NCBI RefSeq assembly: GCF_029689925.1 | Contig: NZ_CP121445.1 | Location: forward strand, 6,010,501 to 6,074,500 | Reading direction: 5' to 3' | Source of the DNA: Anaerocolumna sp. AGMB13025 | Lineage (GTDB): Bacteria > Bacillota > Clostridia > Lachnospirales > Lachnospiraceae | DNA: 64,000 nucleotides | Translations under genes and position numbers: made by a program | Notes under the pieces: model-generated | Databases searched by the model: none | What the model was told of the DNA's origin: nothing | Seen by the model: the letters and a program-made list of their open reading frames with translations, nothing else | Part shown: one piece after another, positions 45,064 through 53,733 of the stretch | Layout: each line of letters begins with the position of its first letter | Numbering within the stretch: position 1 is the stretch's first letter

Positions 45064-45936
45064 TTACTGTCTATATTCTCTAAAACCCTCACCCATTACC
45101 TCTCTGGCATCACTTACGATAATAAAGGCTTTTGGGTCGATTTTTGCCACAATATCAGTTAATTCCACGATTTCTTTTTTAGATACTACACAGAAAAGCA
45201 TTTTTTTATCTTTATTGGAATACATTCCAGTGGCTGATATTCCGGTTACGCCACGATCCAGTTCTTTTAAGATAACCCTGGCAATTTCATCATAATAATC
45301 TGAAATAATATAAGCCATTTTGGCAAATTTAAGACCCTCAAGTATGCCATCGGAGACTTTTGCTGTAATAAATACCGCTATAATTGCATATAACGCTTTA
45401 TGAAGTCCAAAACTGATAACACCGGCCAGCACAATTATGCCGTCAATTACCGTCAAAATCTGTGGAACCGTATAATAAGGTTTGAATTTATGGATTACCA
45501 TAGCCAAAAGATCCGTACCCCCTGTGGAAGCTAAGGTGACAAAAACCAGACCTAACCCGGCGCCGCCAAGGACTCCGCCGAAAACGGCTGCAAGGAGATA
45601 ATCCTCATGAACAATATCAAAAGGCGGAACAATATATAATGCCACACTCAGACTGACCGTTGCAAAGAAAGTATTCTTTAAAAAGGTTTTTCCCCGTACG
45701 AGCCAGGCAGTTATAAACAGCGGGATATTAAGCAGTATATTCGTCAGCCAGATTGGTACGCCGCCCTTTATCCATATACTGGTGACTTTTTTTATTACGA
45801 TTGCCAGACCGGTGACACCTCCGGTAACCATTTCCAAAGGATCATAGACCAGATTGACTGAGGCTGCCATAAGTAAAGTGCCGACAATGATCAGCAGATA
45901 ATGTCCTGCTTTCGTTTTTTTAAATATTTTTTCCAT
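45064..45936 (-). CDS. YitT family membrane protein (DUF161/DUF2179)
   Basis: The 290-residue protein has five to six transmembrane helices in its first 200 residues (LLIIVGTLLMAASVNLVYDPL, then GGVTGLAIVIKK and GGVLGGAGLGLVF repeats typical of YitT). A cytoplasmic DUF2179 domain closes it (GVTGISATGMYSNKDKKMLFCVVSKKEIVEL ... DPKAFIIVSDAREVMGEGF). The family is widespread in Firmicutes and its transported substrate is not established. It is a single gene here. Confidence 0.92.
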   Translation of the reverse strand: MEKIFKKTKAGHYLLIIVGTLLMAASVNLVYDPLEMVTGGVTGLAIVIKKVTSIWIKGGVPIWLTNILLNIPLFITAWLVRGKTFLKNTFFATVSLSVALYIVPPFDIVHEDYLLAAVFGGVLGGAGLGLVFVTLASTGGTDLLAMVIHKFKPYYTVPQILTVIDGIIVLAGVISFGLHKALYAIIAVFITAKVSDGILEGLKFAKMAYIISDYYDEIARVILKELDRGVTGISATGMYSNKDKKMLFCVVSKKEIVELTDIVAKIDPKAFIIVSDAREVMGEGFREYRQ

Positions 45937-46142
45937 TTTCCCTTCGCCTTTTCATTTAATTTAAGAGGTGCAATTGGGAGCTTAGTCCCTCAGCATACCA
46001 AATAATGTATAGCGCACCAATTTGTAGTATATCAAAATTAATATAGAAAGACAAGCTCTCCAAGGCAGCTTGTTAAAGCATTAAAGAGGCAAAATGTAAT
46101 CTCTTATACAGGTATTATACCCTGTATTAAGCGGTCCCATAA

Positions 46143-46934
46143 CTATTTACCGCTGTATTTCCCGGAAAATGTCCGAATATCACTGTTGGTTTGATATTTC
46201 TTTATAAAATAAGAAAATAAATGATCGATTTCCTCGGGTTTCAGGTTATTAAAATTTCCTTTCGTATATATAGCGTCACAGAGTGTCATAAAATCATAAC
46301 GTATATTGGTGAGATATTGTTTTTCAATTTCCGATAACTTATTATCCGCATCAAATGCTTCATACTGGTAGACTTCCTGCCCATTCGTCATATTCTGATA
46401 AATCTGCTCCATAGTCAGATGAAAGGCGGAAAAACCGGTAATTATACGTTCCATATTACTATTTTCATTATCTAAGTTTATGATTGCTTTCAAAGAGTCC
46501 GTAAATAATTCATAGTTACCAAGACCTTCCTCAACAAATTCAATGTTATCCAGTGCTTTTACACCTTGATTACATTGGACATACAGTTGGTTAAGATATT
46601 CTTTCTTATCAGCTTCCAGGATATCTCTTTTATTTTTTTCCTTTATAACTGATATTGTAAAAAGCAGCATTATTGAGGTGGTTAATATCCCTAAGGCAAT
46701 GGACCTCCTATTTCTTCTCTTCTTTTTTATCATCCTTTGCCTGTTTGCGTAATCTATTTCCCATTTTTTATCCGCTTCACTTTCTTTATCCAGATGTCCG
46801 AAGTTGGGATTTATAAAAGTGACTGGATATTTCTCATTATTCTTATAATCCGCTTCCGTTATTTCCTGCATAAAGGATGTCCCAGTGTTCTTCGGTTTTG
46901 TCTTATTATCAGATATTCCTTCTGCTCTTTTCAA
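46143..46934 (-). CDS. Single-pass membrane protein of unknown function
   Basis: I do not recognise the family. The 263-residue protein has a charged N-terminal cytoplasmic stretch of about 70 residues, a basic KKKRRNRR stop signal and one transmembrane helix (SIALGILTTSIMLLFTISVI, about residues 78-98). An outside domain of about 160 residues follows, mostly helical with an acidic character. No Cys pairs or enzyme motifs are evident. It is monocistronic between the YitT and uracil permease genes. Confidence 0.7.
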   Translation of the reverse strand: MKRAEGISDNKTKPKNTGTSFMQEITEADYKNNEKYPVTFINPNFGHLDKESEADKKWEIDYANRQRMIKKKRRNRRSIALGILTTSIMLLFTISVIKEKNKRDILEADKKEYLNQLYVQCNQGVKALDNIEFVEEGLGNYELFTDSLKAIINLDNENSNMERIITGFSAFHLTMEQIYQNMTNGQEVYQYEAFDADNKLSEIEKQYLTNIRYDFMTLCDAIYTKGNFNNLKPEEIDHLFSYFIKKYQTNSDIRTFSGKYSGK

Positions 46935-47115
46935 CTCTTCCTCCCACCTTTAACCTGTTGCACATCATATTCTATTTCATATATTATAGCAATAATATCC
47001 TATTAATTCCAACACTTTATTCTAATTGTTTGTGGCCATATATGTTCTATCCCCATGAGTGAAATAAGGCTGTTATCATCAACTCTTTTTAGAGAATTTA
47101 TAGAATTTATTGATT

Positions 47116-47161
47116 TTAAAAAATGCCCCATAAGATCAGTGAAAGATCTATTTGGGGCATT
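47116..47161 (-). terminator. Terminator after the uracil permease gene
   Basis: AATGCCCCA...GATC pairs with GATC...TTGGGGCATT around a 7-nt loop, followed on the minus strand by TTTTTTAAAATC. It begins 32 bases after the permease stop. Confidence 0.85.
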
Positions 47162-47192
47162 CTGCTATATGTTATAAACCTGCATATATATT

Positions 47193-48467
47193 TTACTGTT
47201 TATCATTCGTTAATCCGAGCTTGTCAAAAAGAAAGAAGAGAAGGGATAGTATCATACCAACGATACAAGCAAGTACCATTCCTTTTAAAGTAACTTCACC
47301 AAGGTTTAATGCAACACCAGATAAACCAGTTACAAATACAATGGAGGTCAGGGTTAAGTTTCGGCTGCGGCTGTAGTCAACTTGTCCGTCTACCATAACA
47401 CGGATACCAGAGGCACCGATCATACCATATAATAAGAAGGAAATACCTCCGATTACTGGTCCTGGGATGGTTTGAATTAAGGCTGAGACAGGTCCTACAA
47501 AGGAAGCTATTACAGAGAGGACTGCTGCACCTCCGATAACTTGTACGGAATAAACTTTAGTCATAGCCATAACACCAATGTTTTCACCATAGGTTGTGGT
47601 TGGTACAGATCCCACAAAACCAGAAAGCATGGTAGAAAAACCATCTGCAAATAAGGAACGGTGTAAGCCGGGGTCTTTTAATAAATCTCTTTCAACGATT
47701 TTACTGGTTACAATCTGGTGACCAACATGCTCCGACGTAATAACTAAGATGACCGGAAGAATCATGATAATTGCCTCAAGATTAAAGCGGGGTGCTTGAA
47801 AATTAGGCATAACCAGGATATTGGCATGAAGTGCTTTACTTACATCAGCCATAGTTACCAGATGAGTAAGTACTGCTGTAACATATCCGGCAATAATTGC
47901 AATCAAAATCGGTATTACAGCAAAAAATTTACGGAATAGTACGTTACCAAATACGGCAACCCCCAGAGTAACAGCAAAAACAATTATATTTTTGGGATTG
48001 ATAGCAGCATCTTCTGAAGGAAGAATACCAGCGGTAGAAGCAGCAGTTCCTGCAAGTTCCAGACCAATAAGTGCTACTACGGGTCCCATTGCGGCTGCGG
48101 GAAGAACGACATCGATCCATTTGGTGCCGAACTTATAAATGATAAATGCAATAATACAAGCGGCAAGGCCGACTACGATAAAACCACCCAGTGCGTAAGG
48201 ATAACCCCATTTTGAGATTACAATACCTGCTGGCGCAAGAAAAGCAAAGCTGGATCCGAGATAAGCGGGAGCTTTGCCCTTGGTGATAAGAATAAATAAT
48301 AAGGTGCCGATACCATTCATCAGCAATACAACAGATGGATTGATCTGGAAGAGAATAGGAACTAAAACAGATGCTCCAAACATAGCAAACATGTGTTGAA
48401 GGGATAATGGAATTAACAGATTAACCCCGACCTTATCTTCCACTTGAATAATTTTCTTGGTTTCCAA
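47193..48467 (-). CDS. uraA: Uracil/xanthine permease family transporter (UraA type)
   Basis: The 424-residue protein has 12-14 hydrophobic segments and the NCS2 family motifs: GSSFAFLAPAGIVISKWGYPYALGG in the substrate site region, LIGLELAGTA, and SEHVGHQIVTSKIVERDLLKDPGLHRSLFADGF with the conserved Glu and the NCS2 signature. The similarity and length favour uracil permease, though xanthine transport cannot be excluded. The start is TTG; AGGAGG lies ten bases upstream and the spacer is a run of ten T. It is a single gene with its own terminator. No PyrR attenuator was evident. Confidence 0.88.
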   Translation of the reverse strand: METKKIIQVEDKVGVNLLIPLSLQHMFAMFGASVLVPILFQINPSVVLLMNGIGTLLFILITKGKAPAYLGSSFAFLAPAGIVISKWGYPYALGGFIVVGLAACIIAFIIYKFGTKWIDVVLPAAAMGPVVALIGLELAGTAASTAGILPSEDAAINPKNIIVFAVTLGVAVFGNVLFRKFFAVIPILIAIIAGYVTAVLTHLVTMADVSKALHANILVMPNFQAPRFNLEAIIMILPVILVITSEHVGHQIVTSKIVERDLLKDPGLHRSLFADGFSTMLSGFVGSVPTTTYGENIGVMAMTKVYSVQVIGGAAVLSVIASFVGPVSALIQTIPGPVIGGISFLLYGMIGASGIRVMVDGQVDYSRSRNLTLTSIVFVTGLSGVALNLGEVTLKGMVLACIVGMILSLLFFLFDKLGLTNDKQ

Positions 48468-49040
48468 AAAAAAAATACCTCCTTAAAGTTCATCCTGAAA
48501 GCTTGTCCTGAAATTCATTCTAAAAGCTCATCCTGACAAGTATAGCACGGTCTTCGGCAGATTTCTACAATTATTTTTATTATTTTGAATTTTTTTCTCG
48601 CCTTTCTTGTATTGATTATTAGATAATACTTCAAAAATTATTCATATTTTACCAATTAGTACTAACTGATTTATCATATGTGCACAATGATAGGATGTAA
48701 GCTCTTTTTCCATTCGCTTTACCGTATTATTTAGTGCCGTTATTTTATTTGAAGTGCATAGCCTTTTTAAGAACAAACATGGAACAAGTTAATAAGTTAA
48801 TATATATTTTCATGTTTATGGATGATATGGAACATAGATACAATCTGTTTCCATCCGTTGTAACTTGTGTTATAATTTATTTGGTTATTTGATGTCCAGG
48901 CTCAGAATACTAAGCTTATGAAACATAGCATAATCAATGCTTTCTTAATCACCTTCCTTGCTGATTTTATCAAGTATACCAAGACAAAAATAACTGCGAA
49001 GTATGAATATATCATATAAAGAATCAAGATTGGAGCTATT
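48468..49040 (+). promoter_or_regulatory. Divergent intergenic region with a -10 box for the SDR gene
   Basis: TATAAT at 48871-48876 with TTTCCA 17 bases upstream is a plausible promoter for the SDR gene, leaving a leader of about 160 bases. Near the uraA side, CATCCTGA-type short repeats occur (48485-48540). A 34-codon frame in the leader has no ribosome binding site. Confidence 0.4.
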
Positions 49041-49772
49041 ATGAATCGAAGCACTGTATTAGTAACCGGTTCCAGTAGGGGAATCGGGAAAGCCATAGCA
49101 ATAAAGTTTGCCAAAGAGGGTTATAACGTTATTATCAATTGTTCCCATCAGGAGAAAGAACTGCTTCTTACCAAGAAAGAAATTGAAAGCTTCCAGGTAT
49201 CCTGCATGGCTTATGTCGGTAACGCAGGCAGCTTTGAAGAAGTAAATAATATGATTATGCTCGCTAAACAGCAATTCGGGACCATTGATGTGCTGGTAAA
49301 TAATGCAGGGATATCCCATGTAGGTCTTTTTACCGATATGGATCTTTTAACCTGGAATGAGATAATTAACACGAATTTAACTTCCGTTTTTAACTGCTGC
49401 AGGCTGGTAGTCCCCGATATGATTGCCAGGAAGCAGGGGAAAATCATCAATATATCTTCTGTCTGGGGAAGTGCAGGTGCTTCCTGTGAAGTAGCCTATT
49501 CCGCTTCAAAAGGGGGTATCAATGCCTTTACCAAAGCCCTGGCAAAAGAACTGGCGCCAAGTAATATTCAGGTAAATGCAGTAGCCTGCGGAGCCATTGA
49601 TACCCAAATGAATCATTTTCTAAACCAAGAGGAAGTGTCCTCTCTTATTGAAGAAATTCCGGCAAACCGACTTGGACGCACGGAGGAAGTGGCTGAGTTT
49701 GTCTATCATATAGCCTCTGGCAATGATTATTTAAATGGTCAGGTTATCCGCTTAGACGGAGCCTGGATATAA
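49041..49772 (+). CDS. SDR family oxidoreductase, FabG-like
   Basis: The 243-residue protein is a classical short-chain dehydrogenase. It has TGSSRGIGKAIA for the nucleotide, NNAGISH, the catalytic Ser in NISSVWGSAG and the Tyr-Lys pair in YSASKGG, and ends with a YLNGQVIRLDGAWI segment as in FabG. It may be a 3-oxoacyl-ACP reductase homologue or another NAD(P)H-dependent reductase; no fatty-acid synthesis genes are nearby, so I give no symbol. TTGGAG precedes the ATG. It converges on lysS with a four-base gap. Confidence 0.88.
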   Translation: MNRSTVLVTGSSRGIGKAIAIKFAKEGYNVIINCSHQEKELLLTKKEIESFQVSCMAYVGNAGSFEEVNNMIMLAKQQFGTIDVLVNNAGISHVGLFTDMDLLTWNEIINTNLTSVFNCCRLVVPDMIARKQGKIINISSVWGSAGASCEVAYSASKGGINAFTKALAKELAPSNIQVNAVACGAIDTQMNHFLNQEEVSSLIEEIPANRLGRTEEVAEFVYHIASGNDYLNGQVIRLDGAWI

Positions 49773-49776
49773 GCAT

Positions 49777-51246
49777 TTAGTCCTTTTCCATTGGTCTCAT
49801 TAGCGGAAACAGGATAGAATCTTTAATATTTCCAGTGCCTAAAAGTACCTGCAGGATTCTGTCAATCCCCATCCCCCAGCCGGATATGGGAGGCATTCCG
49901 TATTCCATGGCAGTAATATAATCCTGATCCATAACCATGGCATCCTCATCACCCATAGCGTTTAACTTAGCCTGCTCGGTTAACCGATTTGCCTGTTCTT
50001 TCGGGTCAACTAATTCCGAGTAGGCATTGATTACTTCTACACCGTTAATAACCAGCTGAAAGCGGTCGGTTAATTCTTTATCCGCATCATTCGCTCTGGC
50101 TAAAGGTGAAAGAGCAATCGGATGCTCGGTGAGGAAAACCGGTGCGATCATATTTGGTCTGCTGACCTTTTTATATAGAAGGTCAATCAGATTTCCCCTG
50201 CCTAACAGATTAATATCTGTTTCAGATTCCAGAGTTATGCCTTTTCGGTCAATTTCAGCTTTTAGCTCTGCTGCTGTCTGGAAGCTGGTTATATCGATAC
50301 CACTGTCTTTTAATATCAATTCCCGAAAAGATACTACCGGCCACTGGGCCTTAAAATCAATCTCTCTGTCTCCTATCGTTATCTTCGTAGTTCCAAAGAC
50401 CTGATTGACTGCATTGCAAAGCATTCTTTGGGTAAATTCCATGTTATCCTTGTAATTAAAATATGCACAGTAACATTCCAGCATGGTAAAATCCTGCAAA
50501 TGGGTCGTATCCATCCCTTCATTTCGAAAACACCTTGCAAATTCAAATACTCTGGTAAAACCGCCGACAATTGCCCGCTTTAAATATGTTTCCGGTGCAA
50601 TTCTAAGATAAACGTCAAGATCCAGGGCATTATGGTGGGATATAAAGGGTTTCGCCAACGCTCCAGAAGGCTTGTTGATTAAAACGGGAGTTTCAATCTC
50701 AATATAGCTGTTATCTTCTAAGAAGCGTCTGATTTCTTTCATAAAATTAAACTTAATTAGGAAGCGCTTTCTGGTCTCCTCATTCATAATCAGGTCTAAG
50801 TACCTTTGGCGGTAACAGCTGTCAATGTTACTGATTCCATGGAACTTTTCCGGCAGTGGTTTCAAGGCTTTGCCTAAAAATTGAAACTCAGCAACCCGGA
50901 TTGTTTTCTCTCCGGTCTGTGTAGTAAAAAGCTCACCTATTACCCCGATAAAATCCCCTATGTCAAAGGATTTTTTAAAGAAATCATACTGGGCTTCACC
51001 TAAAATATCTTTCTTTAAGGCTGCCTGCAGGTGCCCGTTAATATCCGCTATGGTAATAAAGGTTAACTTGCCCATCTTTCGAATAAATGTTATTCTTCCG
51101 GCTGCTTTTATCTGGTCTGTTCCATCAGGCATGGTTGATAGTTCAGCCAGCTGGTGGGTTATTTCAAAGCGCTCCGGGTAGGGATTCGTTATTTCAGAAA
51201 CCAGATTTAACTTTTCTCTTCTGACTTGCTCTAAGCTTGTTTCCAT
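49777..51246 (-). CDS. lysS: Lysyl-tRNA synthetase, class II
   Basis: The 489-residue enzyme has the N-terminal OB-fold anticodon domain (GRITFIRKMGKLTFITIAD) and class II catalytic motifs: motif 1 around RFLIKFNFMKEIRRFLEDNSYIEIETPVL, motif 2 FEFARCFRNEGMDTTHLQDFTMLE, motif 3 GWGMGIDRILQVLLG. It ends soon after (FPLMRPMEKD), as normal. The start is the ATG at 51244-51246 behind AGGAGGATTACAA. A T-box leader lies on the same strand about 390 bases upstream, separated by a dispersed repeat. Confidence 0.96.
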   Translation of the reverse strand: METSLEQVRREKLNLVSEITNPYPERFEITHQLAELSTMPDGTDQIKAAGRITFIRKMGKLTFITIADINGHLQAALKKDILGEAQYDFFKKSFDIGDFIGVIGELFTTQTGEKTIRVAEFQFLGKALKPLPEKFHGISNIDSCYRQRYLDLIMNEETRKRFLIKFNFMKEIRRFLEDNSYIEIETPVLINKPSGALAKPFISHHNALDLDVYLRIAPETYLKRAIVGGFTRVFEFARCFRNEGMDTTHLQDFTMLECYCAYFNYKDNMEFTQRMLCNAVNQVFGTTKITIGDREIDFKAQWPVVSFRELILKDSGIDITSFQTAAELKAEIDRKGITLESETDINLLGRGNLIDLLYKKVSRPNMIAPVFLTEHPIALSPLARANDADKELTDRFQLVINGVEVINAYSELVDPKEQANRLTEQAKLNAMGDEDAMVMDQDYITAMEYGMPPISGWGMGIDRILQVLLGTGNIKDSILFPLMRPMEKD

Positions 51247-51507
51247 TTGTAATCCTCCTTGCATTTACAATTTAGGTTTTGTACTTTTGAGTATACTTTT
51301 GAGTATATTTTTATGAAGTTTTTATTTATCCATGTTAAAGGTAATTTTACCTTTAATTGATAAATCTCACCTGATTACGTAACGATACGACGATTGTTTT
51401 AATAAACCTTTCTTCATGAATTTTCTTTTCAAGAAATTAGAAATTATCGTTTTCGTGAAATTTTTTTAATCGTTTCCTACATAATCACTTGACTAAAAGG
51501 TATAATA

Positions 51508-51640
51508 AGAGTCTGGCCCGCCAGACTCTAGCGCTGACGCGCTGTCACGACAGTGACAATCTTCCTTAAGTGCGTCATGCGCATCCTGCCTGGAAGGCTT
51601 TTTAATTTATAGGAAAGTTCTTAGAACTTTCCTATAAATT
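51508..51640 (+). repeat. Dispersed multi-hairpin repeat, copy 2 (complete) plus palindrome
   Basis: Successive short hairpins are AGAGTCTGG/CCAGACTCT, GCGCTGACGCGC, TGTCACGACAGTGACA and CCTTAAGTGCGTCATGCGCA with its GCCTGGAAGG end. A perfect 17-bp palindrome follows at 51604-51640 (AATTTATAGGAAAGTTC with its complement). About 95 bases are nearly identical to copy 3. It sits between the T-box and lysS, as if inserted into the lysS leader. Confidence 0.85.
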
Positions 51641-51935
51641 AAAAAAAGCCCCCTTCCTTGATTTTATTCAAGGACGAGAGCATAAGCTTCGTGATACCAC
51701 CCTGTTTCATCCATATTTCACAATAGGGATCTCTACAAGTACGGGTATACTAATTCATACCGATACTCTGGCGCTGTAATGGGCGCTCCCATCGTAGCCT
51801 CAGCAGGATAGCAGTCGGTACGCGGCTCCAAGTCTTTGTTTCGCTAATGCTTTTTGTACCTCTTTCCACCGGCTGAGGCTCTCTGTAACATAACACATTA
51901 TCTACTTATCTTTTCATAGCCTTTATTTTTATTGG
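51641..51935 (-). ncRNA. T-box leader, probably for lysS
   Basis: On the minus strand the Stem I distal motifs AGAGAGCCTC and GGTGGAAAGAGG are present near 51880, followed by CTTGGAGC. The T-box sequence AGGGTGGTATCACG is at 51690-51703, and a terminator (CCTTGA/TCAAGG, then GGGGGCTTTTTTT) is at 51641-51673. It would sense uncharged tRNA and allow read-through into lysS. Lys codons AAA/AAG occur before CTTGGAG, but I cannot fix the specifier by eye. The distance to lysS is unusually long. Confidence 0.85.
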
Positions 51936-51979
51936 GTTTATCCTATCATATGGAATAGGAGGGTGTCAAGGGTTTTATT

Positions 51980-52642
51980 TCAACCTATAACTTTCTTTAC
52001 TTCAGCCAGCCGTTCATAGAATTGAGAATAAAATTCTTTATCTTTATCATATTTCTTCAGGTAAAAGATATTGAGCAGATACATATTGATATTTCTAATT
52101 TGATTATCCTCTTTGGTATTTTTTATAATAACTTCCATATCATTGAGAAAATAATGCCAGTCTGTCAGAAACTGCTGGTTCTGCTTTATATCCGGTGTAT
52201 CAATCCAATTCATGACTTTTCGTTTTGTCGCTATGTTGTTTTGGCATTCGTTGATTTGTAAAAAATATTTAAACCCATGATCTTCATAATATCTTCCAAG
52301 CGGAAAAATCCTGCATATCCCCGGTCGTAATCCGTGAATGCTGCATCTGCCTTGGGTATTCAGATAGGAACAGGCTTCATTGTTCCCCGCCATCTTCAGA
52401 TTTGGAAGAATGATGCCGTCTACCACGTTTAATTCAATCTTATCAATTAAAAGTCCTTCAAACGTAGCATCCTGATACGTTGTTAACCGGAATATATCAT
52501 AAGGATCCAGAATAATTGATTTTCCCATTCCGTGGCAGCAGGAGGCTTCTCCCTTACAGCCATTGCAACTGGCTTCTACCAGATCTTCCAGATCATATAG
52601 TTTTCCATCGGATATTTCATCCAGACTGCAGTTTCTTTTCAT
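51980..52642 (-). CDS. YkgJ family cysteine-cluster protein
   Basis: The 220-residue protein has the Cys-rich metal-binding pattern of the YkgJ/CxxCxxCC family: CNGCKGEASCCHGMG near residue 26, CSYLNTQGRCSIHGLRPGICRIFPLG near 91-116, and a later Cys (NECQNN). These sites are thought to bind zinc or an iron-sulfur cluster; the biological role is unknown. The C-terminal 80 residues are helical. It lies upstream of the T-box and is read toward it, ending 45 bases before. Confidence 0.88.
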   Translation of the reverse strand: MKRNCSLDEISDGKLYDLEDLVEASCNGCKGEASCCHGMGKSIILDPYDIFRLTTYQDATFEGLLIDKIELNVVDGIILPNLKMAGNNEACSYLNTQGRCSIHGLRPGICRIFPLGRYYEDHGFKYFLQINECQNNIATKRKVMNWIDTPDIKQNQQFLTDWHYFLNDMEVIIKNTKEDNQIRNINMYLLNIFYLKKYDKDKEFYSQFYERLAEVKKVIG

Positions 52643-52739
52643 ATGTTTTCCTCACTTATTAATTGCTATGGCTTATTCTTATAATTATTGAACTCCATTA
52701 TAACATAATAATATATGCCTGCAATATAAATAAGATTAT

Positions 52740-53189
52740 TTATATGGTTTTCGAATAATATACCTTAGCTGCCAGACTAATCATGGATTGCGCGACTGCA
52801 GCAGCAATCAGTGTATAGAAAACAACTGTGTTAAAATAACCGGCTACAATACCAGCCATTATCATAACCACGGCATTTATCCCTGCCATGGGCATTCCTG
52901 CTTTCTGGGCAATCAGCTGCTTACGTTCATCGTATTCCTCATTATACATTAGCTGAAGTTTTTGAGGATTTTTTAATGCCATTGCATATTTAATTGTTGT
53001 AACCAATGCAACCAGGCTGATTCCACACAGCAGACCGCTTTGAAAACTGAGCATCATTTTATTACCTGAGTAGAAGGTTATTACATTCGTATCTACTAAA
53101 ATATTAAAAACAAATAAAATTAACGCAGCGGCAATCATGATGCCACCGATAAATATGCTTGAGATAATTTTTTTTCTGTAATTTTCCAT
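52740..53189 (-). CDS. Four-helix membrane protein paired with an XRE regulator
   Basis: The 149-residue protein has four hydrophobic helices (ISSIFIGGIMIAAALILFVFNIL; SGLLCGISLVALVTTIKYAM; AGINAVVMIMAGIVAGYF; VVFYTLIAAAVAQSMISLAAKVYY). A cytoplasmic loop, LQLMYNEEYDERKQLIAQKAG, is typical of small DUF2178-like proteins. It is encoded 12 bases after the XRE regulator, an arrangement common in Firmicutes, where the membrane protein may modulate the regulator. The function is unknown. Confidence 0.75.
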   Translation of the reverse strand: MENYRKKIISSIFIGGIMIAAALILFVFNILVDTNVITFYSGNKMMLSFQSGLLCGISLVALVTTIKYAMALKNPQKLQLMYNEEYDERKQLIAQKAGMPMAGINAVVMIMAGIVAGYFNTVVFYTLIAAAVAQSMISLAAKVYYSKTI

Positions 53190-53201
53190 ATCGTTCTCCT
53201 T

Positions 53202-53405
53202 TTACCTTTCAATGTCTGTGAAGTCAAAGACTTCTTCAATGGGCAATCCAAAATAATGTGCAATCTTATATGCAAGGACCAGGGAAGCTGTATACTTCTC
53301 CACTTCAATGGATGTAATTGTCTGCCGCGTCGTCCCCACTGCAAATGCAAGTTCTTCCTGTGATAATTTGTGCTGCTTTCGCAACTCTTTAATGTGTGTT
53401 TTCAC
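53202..53405 (-). CDS. Small XRE family regulator
   Basis: The 67-residue protein is a single Cro/CI-type helix-turn-helix: HIKELRKQHKLSQEELAFAVGTTRQTITSIEVEKYTASLVLAYKIAHYFGLPIEEVFDFT. It resembles YozG/YvaO-like stand-alone repressors that control a neighbouring membrane protein. The start is GTG behind GAGGCGG. Its own promoter has three phased ATGCAAAG repeats, probably its operators, so autoregulation is likely. Confidence 0.85.
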   Translation of the reverse strand: MKTHIKELRKQHKLSQEELAFAVGTTRQTITSIEVEKYTASLVLAYKIAHYFGLPIEEVFDFTDIER

Positions 53406-53431
53406 TAATACCGCCTCTCAAATAAAGCTAA

Positions 53432-53490
53432 GTTAACTTTGCATTTTTAGTATAGTCTGCTTTGCATTATTTGTCAAGTCTACTTTGCAT
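53432..53490 (-). promoter_or_regulatory. Sigma-A promoter with three phased operator-like repeats
   Basis: On the minus strand TTGACA (53472-53477) and TATACT (53449-53454) are 17 bases apart. The 13-nt motif ATGCAAAGYWRAC occurs three times (53478-53490, 53455-53467, 53432-53444), each exactly 23 bases from the next. The copies lie upstream of -35, in the spacer and downstream of -10. This strongly suggests cooperative repression by the XRE protein encoded downstream. Confidence 0.8.
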
Positions 53491-53539
53491 ATTAAATATA
53501 TTTTTTTGTATCTTTCACATCTTATATTTATTCATTTCT

Positions 53540-53640
53540 TATTTTTCTTATTATTATTTTCTTATCTTTCTTTTCTCATCTCTTCTCATCTTTTTTTCAT
53601 CTTTCTTTTCTCATCTTTCTTTTCTAACAGCAAACATTTT
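53540..53640. repeat. Polypyrimidine imperfect repeat (TCATCTTTCTTTTC type)
   Basis: Several imperfect TCATCTTTCTTTTC units lie between the XRE promoter and the terminator of the K+ channel gene. The unit is less regular than at the other minisatellites. Confidence 0.6.
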
Positions 53641-53657
53641 TCATTTTACAATATACT

Positions 53658-53696
53658 AAAACCCTGTAAATGTACTATCTACATCTACAGGGTTTT
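53658..53696 (-). terminator. Terminator after the K+ channel gene
   Basis: AAACCCTGTA and its complement form a stem with a further TGTA/TACA pairing inside. TTTTAGTATATT follows on the minus strand, 38 bases after the channel gene stop. Confidence 0.7.
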
Positions 53697-53733
53697 CAAT
53701 AAACTTCATAAAATTTGTTATTCAATAGCTTTA

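Noticed and set aside
48918..49020. 34-codon plus-strand frame starting MKHSIINAF in the SDR gene leader
   Set aside because: No Shine-Dalgarno precedes it. It could be a leader peptide but nothing beyond an open frame supports it.
48902..49114. 70-codon hydrophobic minus-strand ORF
   Set aside because: It overlaps the SDR gene start on the other strand and lacks a ribosome binding site and family features.
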